Below are positions 7,660 to 16,191 of a stretch of 50,446 nucleotides of DNA, piece after piece. The stretch is from LMUY01 sp964657445 (GTDB lineage: Bacteria; Pseudomonadota; Alphaproteobacteria; Acetobacterales; Acetobacteraceae): positions 1 to 50,446 of the forward strand of contig CAZZVB010000005.1 in assembly GCA_964657445.1 (NCBI GenBank), given 5' to 3'. A program made the position numbers and the translations under genes. Within the stretch, counting starts at the first letter, position 1. Each line of letters opens with the position of its first letter. A model generated the notes under the pieces. The model did not search any database, was not told where the DNA came from, and saw only the letters and a list, made by a program, of their open reading frames with translations.

Positions 7660-9045
7660 TCAGTTCACGGCCGGCATCAGGCGATTGGCGCTGCCCTCGC
7701 GAACGGATTCCCGTTCGGCGAGCGGAGCGGTTTTCATACTGCCGTAAAGGTCAGTGAGCCGGCGTTGGTAAAACGCTAATCCGAATTTCTTGGCCTGATC
7801 CGGGCCCTGGCCCGCGAGCCGCGCCCGCAATACCTCATCCTCATCGAGCTGCCGGATCGCGGCGGACATGGCCGCCGTATCGGTCGGCTCGATGAGCATG
7901 GCGCTGTCGCCGGCCACTTCCGGCAGGCTGCTTTGGGTCGAGGTCAGCACAGGGCGGCCTGCCTGCATCGCTTCGAGCACCGGAAGGCCGAAGCCTTCGT
8001 AGAGCGATGGGAACAGAACCGCGCGGGCGCCGCTGACCAGGGCCGAAAGCCACGTCCTCGGCAGGTAGTCCATCGTGCGGACCAGGCCGCCCGCCTGACT
8101 GAACCCGGCCTGAGCCGACGAGAGCAGCCGAAGCTCCTGATCAGCCCGCCAGGACCGCCCGCCGACGATGACCAACGGGCCTGCGACGCCGCTGGCCAGG
8201 AAGGCTTCGATCAAGCGGCCGACATTCTTCTTCGGTTCGAGGGCCGCGTAGAACAGGTAGTACTGCCCGCGATGCAGTCCGAACAACTGCAACAGCCAGT
8301 TGCGTAACTCCGGCGGATCGATCGGCGGTGGCGGAAGGTATGCCGTCTGATAGGTGTTGGTGGTCCGCTCGGCCGCTCCCGGCAACAGGGATGCGATGTC
8401 CCGCCGGGACGATTCCGAGACCGTGCAGATATGATCGCCCCAGCGGACACAGCCTTTTACGAGCCGTAGGTAGGCCCTTTTGTCGTCGAGCGTCGTGAAC
8501 GGAAGCCGCAGCGGCACCATGTCGTGCAGCGTGTAAACGTTCTTGGCGCCAGCAACGCGGATCGGCAACGGATACGTCCAGTGCATGACGTCGGGCGGAT
8601 CGGGGATCCGGATCGTCATGAAACGCTTGGTCAGTTTGAAATACCGCTCAGCCCTCGCAAACAGGCCGGGGACGTTCAGCAGCCGGTCATAGTCCGGCAA
8701 ACGCTCAGACAGTGTCGAAAGAATAACGTCACCGGTGACCTCGACGTTCGATGCTTCGGCGCCGAGCGCGGCCGACGCCGTCTCGCGCATCCATCGCACG
8801 GATGCCATCTTCGGCGCCGGTCGCTGATAGCCGCTTTCGAAGCGGTCGAAGAACAGCGCTTCCCGGAGCAACTTGTTATGCCGGGCGCCGACGTCCAACC
8901 CGAAGAGCACATCGACCTTGACGCCCATATCACGAAGTGTGCGACATAGGACGCGCCCATACGTGGCCACGCCAGTCCCATGCGGCATACTCATGTTGAA
9001 GCCGTCAACCCCGATACGGAGCGGCGGCCTATCAGCGTCTAGCAT
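7660..9045 (-). CDS. Glycosyltransferase family 4
   Basis: A 461-residue GT-B glycosyltransferase, first gene of Block A. The ATG at 9045 was chosen because GGGAGG lies just upstream and the open frame further upstream would run into the divergent kpsD region. The N-terminal half begins R-I-G-V-D-G-F-N-M with a G-T-G-V-A-T-Y loop; D-V-M-H-W-T and V-Y-T-L-H-D-M follow. The C-terminal half has E-P-K-K-N (donor side) and E-G-F-G-L-P-V-L-E at 350-358, the E-x7-E motif of GT4 mannosyl/rhamnosyl-type enzymes. It is clearly related in layout to the GT4 genes at 20716 and 27621 in the same locus. Confidence 0.85.
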   Translation of the reverse strand: MLDADRPPLRIGVDGFNMSMPHGTGVATYGRVLCRTLRDMGVKVDVLFGLDVGARHNKLLREALFFDRFESGYQRPAPKMASVRWMRETASAALGAEASNVEVTGDVILSTLSERLPDYDRLLNVPGLFARAERYFKLTKRFMTIRIPDPPDVMHWTYPLPIRVAGAKNVYTLHDMVPLRLPFTTLDDKRAYLRLVKGCVRWGDHICTVSESSRRDIASLLPGAAERTTNTYQTAYLPPPPIDPPELRNWLLQLFGLHRGQYYLFYAALEPKKNVGRLIEAFLASGVAGPLVIVGGRSWRADQELRLLSSAQAGFSQAGGLVRTMDYLPRTWLSALVSGARAVLFPSLYEGFGLPVLEAMQAGRPVLTSTQSSLPEVAGDSAMLIEPTDTAAMSAAIRQLDEDEVLRARLAGQGPDQAKKFGLAFYQRRLTDLYGSMKTAPLAERESVREGSANRLMPAVN

Positions 9046-9118
9046 TTGCCCTCCCAGACGGCCTAACGCCAACTTGTCGGCTGGACACAGACCGGGCAAG
9101 TAGCTACCGATGACTAGT

Positions 9119-9131
9119 CCACTAATTGTGG
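9119..9131. promoter_or_regulatory. Imperfect palindrome in the divergent GT4/kpsD promoter region
   Basis: CCACTAATTGTGG has matching arms CCAC/GTGG with one internal mismatch. It lies 18 bases before the kpsD ATG at 9149, in the 103-base divergent gap that must carry promoters for both Block A and Block B. I see no convincing -35/-10 pair. It may be an operator shared by the two blocks, but a chance match is possible at this length. Confidence 0.25.
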
Positions 9132-9148
9132 TACAAATCGGAACCGCA

Positions 9149-10357
9149 ATGAACAACATCATCCGTGGCCGTGGTCTGAAGATCGTCATTTGTTTCGGTT
9201 CTATTGTGCTGGCGAGCTGCTCCGCGCTGCCCACGTCCGGCCCTAGCAAGGACCAGGTCGTCACCCAACTGACGCCGACGGAAAACCCGGTCGGCGCCCG
9301 CATCGTTCCGCTCGACGCTGCCACGGCCATCCGGCTTCGCAGCGCGCCGGAACTGTCGCTCAACGTCATCGACAAGCTGAGGTCTGACCGGCCGGTGGAC
9401 CGGCTCGGGCCGGGTGACGTGGTGGCGATCTCGATCTACGAAGCGGGCGAAGCGCTGTTCGCGGCCCAGCATCAGCCGGGTGTTGCCGATACGTCCGAAC
9501 CGAGCGGCAGCGTGGCCGCGCTGCCCAGGATGCAGGTGGACCGCAACGGCGTGATCAAGATCCCCTATGCCGGGGACATCCGCATCAGCGGCCGCACGAC
9601 GACGGAGGCGCAACAGCTCATTGAAAGCCGCCTGGCCGGCAAGACGGCGCAGGCCCAGGTCGTCCTGACCCTGGTGAGCAACGAAGCCAATGTCGTGTAC
9701 GTGTCGGGCGACGTGAAATCGCCGGGCAAGTTCCCGCTGTCACTGGAACGCCTCAACCTGCTCGATGTGATCGCGATGGCGGGCGGGCCGACCCACAGCG
9801 CGCAAGACACGCTGGTGAAGGTGACGCGCAACGGCCGCAGCGCGCAAACGTCGCTGCGCCGCATCCAAACCGTCGAAGCCGAAAACATACCGCTTGAGTC
9901 GCTGGATCGGGTGCAGGTGGAATATCTGCCGCGATCCTACATCGCGATGGGGGCGACCGGCCGCGTGGCGGAGGTGGCGTTCGACGCGCCACGCGTCACG
10001 CTGGCCGAGGCGGTCGCGCGGACCGGGGGGCTGGACGATAACCGGGCCAATCCGGAAGCAGTGTTCCTGTTCCGCTACGAAACGCCGGAGAACGTGAGCG
10101 CCGTGCTGGGTGATGCGGCGCCGCAGAGCGGGGGCGTGCCGCCGCGCCCTGGCACGACGGAGGCGAAGGGCGCCCCTATCGTCTATCAGATCAACATGCG
10201 TGATCCGCAGACCTATTTCTTGATGCAGCGCTTCGATGTGCGGGACAAGGACATCATTTACGTCGCGAACGCGCCGACGGTGCAAATCTACAAATTCCTG
10301 CAGTTGATCTACACGTTCGCAACGCCGGCCTTCACAGCGAAGACACTGGCCAACTGA
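9149..10357 (+). CDS. kpsD: Capsule polysaccharide export lipoprotein (KpsD/BexD/Wza type)
   Basis: A 402-residue outer-membrane polysaccharide export (OPX) protein. The ATG at 9149 gives a short basic N terminus, a hydrophobic stretch and the lipobox L-A-S-C (residues 20-23), so a lipidated periplasmic/outer-membrane protein. Then come a polysaccharide-export domain (L-G-P-G-D-V-V-A-I-S-I-Y, V-D-R-N-G-V-I-K-I-P-Y-A-G) and SLBB-like repeats (V-Y-V-S-G-D-V-K-S-P-G, then a Y-I-A-M-G-A-T-G-R-V repeat). It should form the outer-membrane channel that works with KpsE/KpsM/KpsT from the convergent block. It is first in Block B and overlaps the TPR-GT2 gene by one base (TGATG). Confidence 0.88.
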   Translation: MNNIIRGRGLKIVICFGSIVLASCSALPTSGPSKDQVVTQLTPTENPVGARIVPLDAATAIRLRSAPELSLNVIDKLRSDRPVDRLGPGDVVAISIYEAGEALFAAQHQPGVADTSEPSGSVAALPRMQVDRNGVIKIPYAGDIRISGRTTTEAQQLIESRLAGKTAQAQVVLTLVSNEANVVYVSGDVKSPGKFPLSLERLNLLDVIAMAGGPTHSAQDTLVKVTRNGRSAQTSLRRIQTVEAENIPLESLDRVQVEYLPRSYIAMGATGRVAEVAFDAPRVTLAEAVARTGGLDDNRANPEAVFLFRYETPENVSAVLGDAAPQSGGVPPRPGTTEAKGAPIVYQINMRDPQTYFLMQRFDVRDKDIIYVANAPTVQIYKFLQLIYTFATPAFTAKTLAN

Positions 10358-12603
10358 TGTGGGGGCGCGCCGACCGCAGGCCCGACGCCACATTCCACCG
10401 GGAACCGGCGGCGCAACTCGCCGAACTTGCCGAAGCGCTGCAGCAGGACCCGGCGGACGAGCGCCTATGGGCCGCCGTCACCGCCGTCGCGGCACGGCGA
10501 GCCCGTGAAGCGCCGGATGACGTCATCGCCGAAGCCGACCGGTTGCGGGAAGAGCGTGATTTCGGCGGAGCCGCCACGGCGTATGGCCGCGCCCTCGACG
10601 CCGCACCGCAGCGGACCGACCTGCGCGTGCAACTCGGCAACATGCTGAAAGATTCGGGGCAGCTTGCAGCGGCGGAAGCGGCGTATCGCCATGCGCTGGA
10701 GGAACGCCCTGATGACGCCGACATCCATCTGCAGCTCGGCCACACGCTCAAGCTACGGGGCAAACGCGCAGCCGCGCTCACGTCGTATCGCCGGGCAGCG
10801 GCGCTCGACCCCAGCGCGCCGCATGCGCGTCACGAATTGGCGCTAGCAGGCTCCGCGCCGGAGCAAGTGGCAGTGTTCGACGCGCATTGGCAGGGCGGGG
10901 GCACGCAAGCCGCCTTGTCGATCGGTGCAGAGCTTTTGGAGTTGCGGGCACAGCTGGACCGGATGATGCAGCGCCTTCCGGAAGCCGCCGCGGCGTCGGC
11001 GTTCCCGGTTGCGCAGTGGGATCGCTTCCGCCGCCTCTATCCGGTTCCGCCTGCCCCGCCTTGCGACGCCGGCCCGCTGACCTTCGTACATCAAGCCGAT
11101 GATGTGCCAATCGGCATAATGCAGCGCCAGTTGGCGGCGATGCGCAATCAGGACGATCCTGAGTGGCGCCTGCTCGTCATCACGCGGGATGCGGACTGTA
11201 TCGCAGCGGCACAACTTGCGGCCAGCGGCGATGCGCGCGTGCACATCGCCAGCGACGACCTTGCAGCCGGCGATGACTGGTGCGTCCTGCTCGCCAAGGG
11301 TGCGCTGCCCGACCCGGCGGCGTGCGGCTGGTTCAAAGCGGCGGCGGCCGCCAACCCGGCCGCGACCGGGTTCGTCTGTGACGAGGATGTGCGCGAGGAC
11401 ACGGCGTGGGGGCCACGCTTCTCGAACCCGCAGCTCCGCCAGGTCGTGGATTATGACACGCTGCTGGAGGCCAATATCTGGGGCGAAACCGTCGCTGTCA
11501 GCCCGGCGCTGGCTTGCGGCCAGCTCGCCGGGCCGGAGCACCGGGCGGCCTTGCTGCTGCGACTGGCCGAAAAGGGCCCGGTCGGTCACATCCCGTTGCC
11601 GCTGGTGTCCATCCCGAGCGAGCTACGCGCCCAAATGGCCGCGCCCCGGAGTACGCCGCGTGTGACAGGCGGCGACGCGCCGGAGCCGATCGGCGTCGTC
11701 ATCCCGACGCGGAACAATGCTCAGGATCTGCTGCCGTTCGTGGCCAGCCTGCAGCAATTGTCCGATCATCCCGATGCGCTGCACGTCATGGTGCTCGATA
11801 ACGGCGCGGAGACTGCCGCGGCAAAGGCGGCGCTGGCAAAGCTGGCGTCACGGCCGGGTGTCGCCGTCCGCCGCAGCGAGGGGCCGTTCAATTGGTCGGC
11901 CCTGAACAACCAGGCCGCACGGGACATCGAGACGCCGATCCTGCTGTTCGCAAACGACGACATGCTGATGTTGAGCCAGGGCTGGGACAGTGTGCTGCGC
12001 GACTGTCTGGCGCGGCCGGGCGTGGGCGCAGCCGGTGCAAGGCTGGTCTATGAGGACGGCACGTTGCAGCACGCGGGGGTGCTGTTCGGCTGGGGCGGTG
12101 CGCCTACCCACCATGACGGGCTGCATGAACCCGGCGACGCCCCCGGCCCCGCCCGGCGCTGGCAGCTCACCCGGTCCACCGGCGCCGTCACCGGCGCATT
12201 CCTCGCGACCCGGCGTGAACAGTTCCTGGCCGCGGGCGGGTTCGACGCCGCGGCCTTACCCGTAGCCTATAGCGATATCGACTATGCCCTGAAGCTCCGG
12301 TCGAAAGGGTTGCGCATCCTCTGGACGCCGCACATCTCGCTGGCTCACAAAGAGGGCGCGTCGCGCGGCCTGGATCATCTCGACCCGGCCCGCGCTGCCC
12401 GCAATGCGATGGAGCTGGACACGATGCAGCGCCGGTGGGGACCTGCGTTGCGCGTCGATCCGGGCGTCAATCCCCATTACTACCCTGCCACTTTGCCATT
12501 TCACCTCATCGCTGCCCCAACACGGACATGCATCCTGGACCACATCGCCAGAAGCGCGTCACAGCATCCTTGGCTCTGCTCCGCCACGACGGGCCTGCCA
12601 TGA
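10357..12603 (+). CDS. TPR-glycosyltransferase family 2 fusion protein
   Basis: A 748-residue protein. Residues about 60-175 hold TPR-like repeats (A-A-A-Y-x-x-A-L-x-x-x-P ... D-I-H-L-Q-L-G-H-T-L-K-L-R-G). Residues about 225-435 align in layout with the first GT2 domain of the 1093-residue enzyme at 1501 (D-P-E-W-R-L-L, V-C-D-E-D-V, I-P-L-P-L-V-S-I-P-S), but the expected acidic donor motif is replaced by L-L-A-K-G-A-L-P. Residues about 447-735 are an intact GT2 domain with V-I-P-T-R-N, A-N-D-D-M, and A-Y-S-D-I-D-Y-A-L-K-L-R. It sits directly behind kpsD and before a stand-alone TPR protein (one-base and four-base overlaps). Likely a polysaccharide glycosyltransferase with a protein-binding TPR arm. 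Confidence 0.8.
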   Translation: MWGRADRRPDATFHREPAAQLAELAEALQQDPADERLWAAVTAVAARRAREAPDDVIAEADRLREERDFGGAATAYGRALDAAPQRTDLRVQLGNMLKDSGQLAAAEAAYRHALEERPDDADIHLQLGHTLKLRGKRAAALTSYRRAAALDPSAPHARHELALAGSAPEQVAVFDAHWQGGGTQAALSIGAELLELRAQLDRMMQRLPEAAAASAFPVAQWDRFRRLYPVPPAPPCDAGPLTFVHQADDVPIGIMQRQLAAMRNQDDPEWRLLVITRDADCIAAAQLAASGDARVHIASDDLAAGDDWCVLLAKGALPDPAACGWFKAAAAANPAATGFVCDEDVREDTAWGPRFSNPQLRQVVDYDTLLEANIWGETVAVSPALACGQLAGPEHRAALLLRLAEKGPVGHIPLPLVSIPSELRAQMAAPRSTPRVTGGDAPEPIGVVIPTRNNAQDLLPFVASLQQLSDHPDALHVMVLDNGAETAAAKAALAKLASRPGVAVRRSEGPFNWSALNNQAARDIETPILLFANDDMLMLSQGWDSVLRDCLARPGVGAAGARLVYEDGTLQHAGVLFGWGGAPTHHDGLHEPGDAPGPARRWQLTRSTGAVTGAFLATRREQFLAAGGFDAAALPVAYSDIDYALKLRSKGLRILWTPHISLAHKEGASRGLDHLDPARAARNAMELDTMQRRWGPALRVDPGVNPHYYPATLPFHLIAAPTRTCILDHIARSASQHPWLCSATTGLP

Positions 12604-13481
12604 GGTGGCCAGCCGGACGTATGCGTGAGAACAAGCATCGCCGCCTCGGCGACGCTGCACGGGACCGTCGGGAGTGGCCGGTCGCGGCGACGCATTACCG
12701 CGCGCATTTGAACCAGCCAGGGCGTGAGCAGGATGCGCCGATCTGGGTGCAGCTCGGGCATGCCGAGAAGGAGTCGGGCAGGCTGGACGCTGCCCTTCCC
12801 GCCTACCGCAAAGCCGTTGCGCTGACGCCGGAGATTGCCGACTGCCATCTGCAACTGGCGCATTGCCTCAAGCTGATGGGCCAGGCCAGCGAAGCGCTGG
12901 AAGCCTACAACGAAGCGCTCCGGATCGACCCGCTGGCGGGAACGGCCCGGCAAGACCGGGACGATCTTGCACGCCAGCTCGCGGCCTCCATGGGTGTGCC
13001 GGCGCAGACGCCGGGCGGCCCACTGCCCGCGGCGGACGCCGCCCGCGATGCCGGCGATTGGCGGCAGGCCGCCACGTTGTATCGCGAGTACCTGTCCGAT
13101 CCCGAGCATGCCAAAGACGGCCCGATTTGGATTCAGCTCGGGCACGCGCAGAAGGAAAGCGGATACAACGACGAGGCATTGAGGTCGTATCGCCGGGCCA
13201 TCGCGCTGATGCCCAGGGATGGCGATGCCTACCTGCAACTGGGCCACTTGCTGAAGATCATGGGCGCGAGCGCCGAAGCCTACGCGGCCTATCAGCGGGC
13301 GGTCGAAGTATCGCCGGGTCTGGCCGATGCCGAGCAGGAACTCGCGCGGCTGGAGCCGCAACTCGCGGGTGCGGCGAGCCTTGCCAGAGATCAGACGCAG
13401 AAGCCGGCCGAGGACGACGTGCATTACGACGTCGCGTTCCCCGCCTTGCCCATGGGATTGGGGGCGAAGTTCGAGGATTAG
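12600..13481 (+). CDS. Tetratricopeptide-repeat protein with duplicated module
   Basis: A 293-residue soluble TPR protein with no catalytic motif. The ATG at 12600 overlaps the previous stop (ATGA). The chain is essentially one module of about 95 residues repeated twice: D-A-A-R-D-R-R-E-W ... W-V-Q-L-G-H-A-E-K-E-S-G-R (around 15-110), then D-A-A-R-D-A-G-D-W ... W-I-Q-L-G-H-A-Q-K-E-S-G-Y (around 145-240). The module resembles the TPR arm of the upstream TPR-GT2 protein. The C terminus (about 265-293) is unrelated and ends in an acidic F-E-D. A scaffolding or regulatory role in capsule assembly is inferred from its position after kpsD; no function is shown by sequence. Confidence 0.75.
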   Translation: MRWPAGRMRENKHRRLGDAARDRREWPVAATHYRAHLNQPGREQDAPIWVQLGHAEKESGRLDAALPAYRKAVALTPEIADCHLQLAHCLKLMGQASEALEAYNEALRIDPLAGTARQDRDDLARQLAASMGVPAQTPGGPLPAADAARDAGDWRQAATLYREYLSDPEHAKDGPIWIQLGHAQKESGYNDEALRSYRRAIALMPRDGDAYLQLGHLLKIMGASAEAYAAYQRAVEVSPGLADAEQELARLEPQLAGAASLARDQTQKPAEDDVHYDVAFPALPMGLGAKFED

Positions 13482-13543
13482 CCATCGAGTTCGTCATTAC
13501 GGGCCGGGGATGGCCACGCCTCGGCGCGCGGTGACGGTCGTTG

Positions 13544-14191
13544 CTACAGCGAGCGGTAAAGCGCGATCGCCTCATCGACGCTGCGGCATAGCGCGAACTG
13601 GCCGTTTTCGATGATAGCGCCCTGATCGCAGAACTCGCGGATGATGCCCATGTCGTGCGACACGATCACCAGTGCGCGGTCCCTGCGGCGCTCAAACAGT
13701 TCTGACCGGCAGCGGGCGAAAAACCGCGCGTCGCCGACGACGATGACCTCGTCGATCAAGTAGCAGTCGAATTCGATGACGATCGACAAGGCAAACGCCA
13801 GCCGCGCGCGCATGCCGGAGGAATAGGTCTTGACCGGCTCCAGAAGCTGCGGCCCGAGTTCGGCGAAGTCATCGACGAAACGTCGGGTTTCGCGATAGTC
13901 CAGGCGGTAGATGCGGCAGATGAATCGCAGATTGTCCAGGCCGCTGAGGCTGCCCTGGAAGGCACCCCCGAAGGCCAGCGGCCAAGATACGGTCATCGAC
14001 CGTTCCACGTGGCCCGCGGTCGGGATCTCCACGCCGCCGATGATCTTGATGAGCGTGGACTTGCCGGCGCCGTTCCGCCCGAGGATGCCGATCTTCTGGC
14101 TCGGGGAGACGGTGAAGCTGACGTTGTCGAGCACCCTGCGGCGGCCGCCCGCCGCCGGGAAGTCCTTCACGATATCGATGCAGCGGATCAC
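13544..14191 (-). CDS. kpsT: Capsule ABC exporter ATP-binding subunit
   Basis: A 215-residue ABC ATPase of the KpsT/BexA/Wzt type. Walker A is G-R-N-G-A-G-K-S-T (about residues 38-46), the signature is Y-S-S-G-M-R-A-R-L, Walker B is C-Y-L-I-D-E, and the switch His is in V-S-H-D-M. There is no C-terminal carbohydrate-binding extension as in Wzt, which fits the KpsT class that exports lipid-anchored polysaccharide without reading a terminal cap. It starts with GTG at 14191, inside the KpsM stop (GTGA). It powers export through KpsM and is the last gene of Block C, convergent with the TPR gene. Confidence 0.92.
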   Translation of the reverse strand: MIRCIDIVKDFPAAGGRRRVLDNVSFTVSPSQKIGILGRNGAGKSTLIKIIGGVEIPTAGHVERSMTVSWPLAFGGAFQGSLSGLDNLRFICRIYRLDYRETRRFVDDFAELGPQLLEPVKTYSSGMRARLAFALSIVIEFDCYLIDEVIVVGDARFFARCRSELFERRRDRALVIVSHDMGIIREFCDQGAIIENGQFALCRSVDEAIALYRSL

Positions 14192-14967
14192 TGCACGACG
14201 ACGTGCTTACGCACCCGCAGGGTCAACGAAACCCCGACCAGCAGCATCAACGCCGTGATCCAGGTGTCGTAGAAAAGGTTGAAGTGGGCATGCGCCGTAG
14301 GACCGAACTGGCCGCCCCTGATCATCTCGATGTTATGGACGCTCGGCGACCAGAGCAGGATCTTCTGGAAGCTCGACGGCATCCAGTCCACCATCGCGAA
14401 GGCGCCCGAGAAGGGCAGTGCCAGATACATCGTGATGCTGAGCGCTTTCTCGATGATCTCGGATCGCTCACTCAACGCGGCAACGAGCAGCGCGAAGGCC
14501 AGGCAGAAAGCGATGTGGTAGGCGATCCCCAGATACACCAAACCGATATCGACCGGCGGTTCCATGAAGCCGACCATGATGGCACAAGCGCTGACGAGAA
14601 AGCCGGCCATGACGGTGCCGGTCACTTCGAGGAAAACCCGGGCGAGCAATATGTCGATGGGCGACACCTGGCGGTGGAACAGCAGGCTGCCATTGGCCTC
14701 GAAGGCCTTTACGCCGCGGGAAATGCAATGCCGCCACATCGTGAGGGGGACGTAGCCCGTGATCACGATGGCAGTGACGGGCAGGCCGTGATCGTGTGGC
14801 GGACGCATGGCGGTCCAGGTAATTGCGACGCCGCCACAGAAGAGGATCGGTTCGCCCACGATCCACAGGAAGCCGATGTTGTCGCGGCCGTAGCGCGTGT
14901 GCAACTCCCGCAGGACCAGCGCCCAAATAACGTCGAGCTGGAGCCTCGCGGCGCGGTAAAGCGTCAT
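14188..14967 (-). CDS. kpsM: Capsule ABC exporter permease
   Basis: A 259-residue inner-membrane protein of the ABC-2 permease family, close to the roughly 258 residues of characterised KpsM. It shows the amphipathic N terminus with R-E-L-H-T-R-Y-G, then about six hydrophobic segments, and ends with a basic tail. I chose ATG 14967 (seven bases after the kpsE stop); an in-frame GTG at 15000 would overlap kpsE. With KpsT it forms the transporter that flips or pushes the Kdo-linked polysaccharide across the inner membrane, handing it to KpsE and KpsD. Confidence 0.9.
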   Translation of the reverse strand: MTLYRAARLQLDVIWALVLRELHTRYGRDNIGFLWIVGEPILFCGGVAITWTAMRPPHDHGLPVTAIVITGYVPLTMWRHCISRGVKAFEANGSLLFHRQVSPIDILLARVFLEVTGTVMAGFLVSACAIMVGFMEPPVDIGLVYLGIAYHIAFCLAFALLVAALSERSEIIEKALSITMYLALPFSGAFAMVDWMPSSFQKILLWSPSVHNIEMIRGGQFGPTAHAHFNLFYDTWITALMLLVGVSLTLRVRKHVVVQ

Positions 14968-14974
14968 CGTCCCG

Positions 14975-16159
14975 CTAGACCAACCGATGTTCGCGTGCAC
15001 CGGAAATCAACAGGGCGCCCATCACATACAGGCCGAGAGCGCTGAGGAACACGATCGCGATCGAAGCGACGCGCTTTGGATAGGCGGGGTAGTCGGGCGT
15101 ATTCGGCTGCACGATCATGTCGAGATAGACCTGCTGGCGTTCCGCCTGCAGCCGCGCTGATTCGAGCGATGTGGTTGCCGACACCAACTGCCGGTCGGCA
15201 AAGTCGCGACGCAGGCTCAGCGCATCGAACTCCTTGATGCGCGGCACGAGGGACTGGTCATCGCCCGTGATTTTGCTGCGCGCTTCGGCGATTTGCTGTT
15301 CCAGCACGGTGGCGCGTTCCCGGTAGTCGGGCAGCAACGGGCTGCGCGGGGCCGAGCTGCTGATCTGCGCGATCTGCAGGCGCACGCGGCTGAGCGTGGT
15401 TTCCTTGTCCATGATCGCCTGCAGCATCGGACCCGCTTGCTTATCCGGATCGAGTAACGCAACCCGGTTGCGGAAATCGGCGATCTGCCTGGCCATGTCC
15501 TCCACACGCTTCTCGGCCAGAACGATCTCGTTGCGGGCGTCATGCAAGGTGTTCTCGCGCAGCCGGTCGTTCATCCGGTTGACCAGCCGTTCGCCACCGA
15601 GCATGAGCGCAACGGCCACACGGTGCGCGTCCTCCGGCCGGAACGCGCGGACCTTCAGGCTCGATACGCCGGTGATCGAATCCAGGTCAGCCTCGACGTG
15701 CTTGATGTAATACTCGTACAAGTGTTCGAAGGTGCTGAAGCCCGTCAATATCGGGAAGCGGGACAGCAGATCGGCTTCCGGCCGATTATAGATCGCTTTG
15801 ATATCGGCATCGTCCACCAGTGCGCTCAGTGCATCCCGCGACATGATGTAGTCTTGCACCGCATAAGTGTCCTCATCAGCACGGCCGCCGCCGGAGGTCA
15901 GCAGGCTGCTGAGCACGCTGGGCGTGCCGTTGGACGGACCGCGGACGACGAAGCGCACCTCCGACACGTACTGGTAAGACGCGAAAGCGATGTAGTACGT
16001 GGCGGTCACGAGCGTCGGCAGAACCACCACGAGCAGGAACGGCAGCATCTTGCGGAGGGTGCGAAACCGGCGCTTGCGCGGCGGCGCCGGGCGACGGCCT
16101 GCGAGGAAAGCGCGCTGAACCGGACTGGCCGCCGGCGCAAGAAGATTAAGACCGTCCAT
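14975..16159 (-). CDS. kpsE: Capsule export inner-membrane protein (KpsE/BexC/CtrB type)
   Basis: A 394-residue polysaccharide co-polymerase/export adaptor. A Pro/Arg-rich cytoplasmic N terminus is followed by a first membrane helix (about residues 38-60), a long periplasmic region that includes a coiled-coil-rich stretch (about 190-340), and a second membrane helix near the C terminus. E-V-R-F-V-V-R-G just after the first helix is typical of the family. I chose ATG 16159 with AGGA upstream; an ATG at 16219 would overlap the previous gene. KpsE bridges the ABC transporter and the outer-membrane KpsD. Confidence 0.88.
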   Translation of the reverse strand: MDGLNLLAPAASPVQRAFLAGRRPAPPRKRRFRTLRKMLPFLLVVVLPTLVTATYYIAFASYQYVSEVRFVVRGPSNGTPSVLSSLLTSGGGRADEDTYAVQDYIMSRDALSALVDDADIKAIYNRPEADLLSRFPILTGFSTFEHLYEYYIKHVEADLDSITGVSSLKVRAFRPEDAHRVAVALMLGGERLVNRMNDRLRENTLHDARNEIVLAEKRVEDMARQIADFRNRVALLDPDKQAGPMLQAIMDKETTLSRVRLQIAQISSSAPRSPLLPDYRERATVLEQQIAEARSKITGDDQSLVPRIKEFDALSLRRDFADRQLVSATTSLESARLQAERQQVYLDMIVQPNTPDYPAYPKRVASIAIVFLSALGLYVMGALLISGAREHRLV

Positions 16160-16191
16160 GGTCCGAGTCCTGCCAGACGGCCTGGTCACGA

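Noticed and set aside
9046..9375. N-terminal extension of the GT4 frame at 7660-9045 by 110 codons
   Set aside because: It would run through the divergent promoter region and overlap the kpsD start; the ATG at 9045 has a good ribosome site and begins the conserved GT4 sequence.
13482..13543. Terminator between the convergent TPR and kpsT genes
   Set aside because: The 62 bases are GC-rich but no stem longer than four or five pairs with a reasonable loop was found.
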